Assembly (NCBI GenBank): GCA_963803155.1
Contig: CAWDMN010000046.1
Coordinates: 1-64,000, forward strand
DNA from: CAWDMN01 sp963803155
GTDB lineage: Bacteria > Acidobacteriota > Terriglobia > Versatilivoradales > Versatilivoraceae
Direction: 5' to 3'
Length of the DNA stretch: 64,000 nt
This document shows positions 61,958-64,000 of the stretch, piece by piece. The number at the start of each line of letters is the position of its first letter. Within the stretch, counting starts at the first letter, position 1. The notes under the pieces are model-generated. The model did not search any database. It saw nothing but the letters and a program-made list of their open reading frames with translations, and was not told the DNA's origin. The position numbers were made by a program, and so were the translations under genes.

Positions 61958-62106
61958 ATTTTCAGAGGAGCCATGCATGACGGTGTGTCCGGCACGACAA
62001 GATTATGAAAATGGTCCGATGGAGACGGCCTGCCATCAGGCCGTCTCAGCAAGCTTGGCAAACCCAGACGGGGTGAGGGCAAACCGCCTCCATCCATGCT
62101 ATTTTC
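61958..62106 (-). repeat. Interspersed repeat B, copy 4 (reverse)
   Basis: It contains GGAGACGGCCTGCCATCAGG, CCGTCTCAGCAAGCTTGGCA and AACCGCCTCCATCCATGCTA. It sits between the NagB-like and PfkB genes and reaches to 20 bases before the latter's start. The rest of 61797-62126 holds no gene. Confidence 0.8.
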
Positions 62107-62126
62107 TGAGGAGACTGCGCTGACTT

Positions 62127-63152
62127 ATGCAACTACACTACTCTTGTCTGATTGGAACTGGCGGAATTGGCTCCGGACAATTTTTTGCTCTTCAGGGAAA
62201 TGAAACCCTGGGGCGGGAAGAAAGCAGGGGTGGAAACTTCCTGGACCGCCGGGATTATTGCAAACTTCACATCATCGCCCATTACGTTCAAAGCCTGCTG
62301 GGAAAGCCCTTTTCGACAAATCTCATCGGCAAGGTGGGAGACGATCCCATCGGCTTGCGGCTCCTGGAGGAGATGCAAGCCGCGGGCTTGAATGCGCATT
62401 ACGTGGAGCGCATACCGGGAAAGCCGACCCAATTCTCGCTTTGTTTCCTTTATCCTGATGGCAGCGGCGGCAATCTGACCACTTCCGATTCGGCCGCTTC
62501 GTTGGTCAATCCCGCCGACATCCAAAAAGTCACGCCTCTTTTTCAGGAGTTTCGTGGGAAAGGAATTGTGCTGGCAGCCCCGGAAGTCCCCATCGAAGCG
62601 CGTCTGGCCCTCCTTGAGATGGGAACCAGATTTCAATTCTATCGAGCCGCATCTTTCAATTCTCAGGAAATGGCAGCTCTGCGAGATTCTCTTGCCTGGA
62701 GCGAGCTGGACTTATTGGCAATTAATCAGGATGAAGCTACGGCCCTGTTGGGAGCTGAATTTGAGGAGGAATCGCTCGAGAATAAAGTTGATCAGATTAT
62801 AAAGATGTTGCGCAGGGAGAACCCTTTGATTCATATTTCCGTAACCGCGGGCAAAGATGGCAGCTACCTTTGGGATGGCGTGAAGTTGGATTATCGCCCC
62901 ATCCTCAAAGTCCGGGTGGAGAGCACCGCCGGAGCGGGAGATTCGCACATGGCAGCGCTTTTGGCCGGAAGAGCGGCTGGGCTCTCCAGCGAGGATTCCC
63001 ATCGATTGGCTCAATTGACCGCGGCAATGTCGGTGACCTCACCTCACACCATTCATCCCGACCTCAATCGGCCCAACCTGAATCGATTTGCCCAAGAGTT
63101 GGGGATTTCCCTCTCCCCTTCCTTGTCAGCATTTTTGGCTCTTCCTTTCTGA
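62127..63152 (+). CDS. PfkB family carbohydrate kinase, 341 aa
   Basis: A ribokinase-fold kinase with a Gly-rich N-terminus (CLIGTGGIGSGQFFALQGNE), NLIGKVGDDPIGLRLLEEMQ and the conserved ATP motif ESTAGAGDSHMAALLAG (Asp272). The substrate is unknown; the position after the NagB-like gene suggests an amino-sugar or related sugar pathway. AGGAG lies 12 bases before the ATG. The C-terminal segment is short for the family. Confidence 0.83.
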   Translation: MQLHYSCLIGTGGIGSGQFFALQGNETLGREESRGGNFLDRRDYCKLHIIAHYVQSLLGKPFSTNLIGKVGDDPIGLRLLEEMQAAGLNAHYVERIPGKPTQFSLCFLYPDGSGGNLTTSDSAASLVNPADIQKVTPLFQEFRGKGIVLAAPEVPIEARLALLEMGTRFQFYRAASFNSQEMAALRDSLAWSELDLLAINQDEATALLGAEFEEESLENKVDQIIKMLRRENPLIHISVTAGKDGSYLWDGVKLDYRPILKVRVESTAGAGDSHMAALLAGRAAGLSSEDSHRLAQLTAAMSVTSPHTIHPDLNRPNLNRFAQELGISLSPSLSAFLALPF

Positions 63153-63363
63153 ATCGTTTTGAGCAATTCATAAAAGGCTGTGAAGGCATTGTCGGAATTT
63201 GCCGCCCAGCCTGCATACAGGTGGGGCGCGCGATCCCTCGTACGACTCTCTGCTTTGCATCACAGAGCGGGCTGGCAGAGCGAACGGGCGACGGGTGACT
63301 TGGTCACGCACACCCGCTCCACTTTCTCGTTGGCATGTCAAATCTCACTCCTCCTCATGGCGC
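63153..63363. other. Intergenic, nothing recognised
   Basis: About 210 bases follow the PfkB gene before repeat C copy 4, without a supported frame. Confidence 0.4.
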
Positions 63364-63580
63364 GGGTGTAATTAAAAGTGAGGCAGGGCGAACCAAGTCG
63401 CGTTAATCGGCTTGACTGAGCAATAGCCGGGAGGGTGAGGCTCCCGCCAAGGCGGACTCCGCCTGCCGAACCGGTCTGGGTAAAGATGCACACATGGATG
63501 GCTCGCCGGGAGGCTCGCCCTCCCGTGTATTCCATCCCTAGGCATACTCTCAATCCTGCCGTATTTTAAAAAAACACACC
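63364..63580 (+). repeat. Interspersed repeat C, copy 4 (both ends present)
   Basis: The left end GGGTGTAATTAAAAGTGAGGC faces the complement of the right end (GGTGTGTTTTTTTAAAATACGG). Internal blocks GACTGAGCAATAGCCGGGAGG, AGGCGGACTCCGCCTG and GGGAGGCTCGCCCTCCCG match the other copies. No frame is present. Confidence 0.75.
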
Positions 63581-63687
63581 TGACGCCCTCGATTTGACCA
63601 GGAGAAGGAGTCGAGTTAATTTAAAAGCCAAAGGGCACAAACTTTTCACCCGAGCAGGCAAATGATTGCTGCGGAGAGGATTCATCC

Positions 63688-64000
63688 ATGAGCACAACCA
63701 GGCGGATTGCCAAAATCTTAAAAGGCAAACCAACCATCGAAGGGGCGGGAGTTCATTTGAAAAGAGCCTTCGGCTACTCGCAGCTGCCAGAATTCGATCC
63801 CTTTCTGATGATGGACGATTTCCACACCTCCAATCCGTCCGAATATTTGCCGGGGTTTCCTTGGCATCCCCATCGCGGGATTGAAACGGTGACTTATCTT
63901 TTGGCAGGCGAGGTGGAGCATGGCGACAGCATGGGCAACCGAGGAATCATCAGAGCGGGAGAGGTTCAATGGATGACGGCTGGCAGCGGCATTATCCATC
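63688..64000 (+). CDS. Pirin family cupin protein (5' part, runs off the window)
   Basis: The visible 104 residues contain the pirin N-terminal cupin: RAFGYSQLPEFDPFLMMDDF, FPWHPHRGIETVTYLLAGEV, EHGDSMGNRGIIRAGEVQWM and TAGSGIIH. His of WHPHRG and Glu/His of the following strands bind iron in pirins; some are quercetinases. AGAGGA precedes the ATG. Truncated by the window end, not by mutation. Confidence 0.88.
   Translation, partial: MSTTRRIAKILKGKPTIEGAGVHLKRAFGYSQLPEFDPFLMMDDFHTSNPSEYLPGFPWHPHRGIETVTYLLAGEVEHGDSMGNRGIIRAGEVQWMTAGSGIIH

Overview
The window looks like a chromosomal segment of an acidobacterium-like, Gram-negative heterotroph. This is inferred from gene content: two large TonB-dependent receptors with a carboxypeptidase-regulatory N-terminus, a TPR / CRTAC1 (FG-GAP plus UnbV) / TPR operon, SYLF, PilZ and S1/P1-like proteins, many tiny stress-type membrane proteins, and carbohydrate-active enzymes. 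No rRNA, tRNA, CRISPR array or intact transposase was seen.

Region 1 (about 1-19.4 kb) is an island of small envelope or stress genes, nearly all on the minus strand: tiny membrane proteins, two Gln-rich secreted proteins, a peptidoglycan-binding protein, a SYLF protein, a DUF883-like protein, an AI-2E-type permease, a YihY-type membrane protein, a sortase on the plus strand, and two tandem Crp/Fnr regulators. A conserved promoter module occurs eight times here, plus one reduced copy. It has four TGAnC half-sites in direct orientation (offsets 0, 10, 22 and 32), the last abutting a CTGACA -35 box, with a TATAAT-like -10 box 16-18 bp further on. Every copy points at one of these genes, including one of the Crp/Fnr genes. 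It appears to define a local regulon and is absent from the other 45 kb.

Region 2 (19.4-26.9 kb) holds the 5' half of a class C group II intron lying directly behind the terminator of a TonB-dependent receptor, a 183-bp MITE-like element with an 8-bp target duplication, an S1/P1-like hydrolase, a DHH phosphoesterase and an MFS permease. Region 3 (27.5-38.3 kb) is sugar-related: a fused heptose-kinase/GmhA-type isomerase, a second heptose-type kinase, a GH130 phosphorylase, a ThuA-like protein, two beta-propeller proteins and an MFS permease.

Region 4 (38.5-46.4 kb) carries the TPR-CRTAC1-TPR operon and a second TonB-dependent receptor. Region 5 (46.8-50.7 kb) contains a MarR regulator overlapping hgcA, followed by hgcB, the gene pair for mercury methylation, then a nitroreductase. 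Region 6 (52-64 kb) has small hypothetical genes, a Tat-exported GH5 enzyme, a PilZ protein, a very large hybrid sensor kinase, an amino-sugar-type group (Gfo/Idh oxidoreductase, NagB-like protein, PfkB kinase) and the start of a pirin gene. Two families of interspersed palindromic repeats (B and C, four copies each) are scattered between genes from 30 kb onward.
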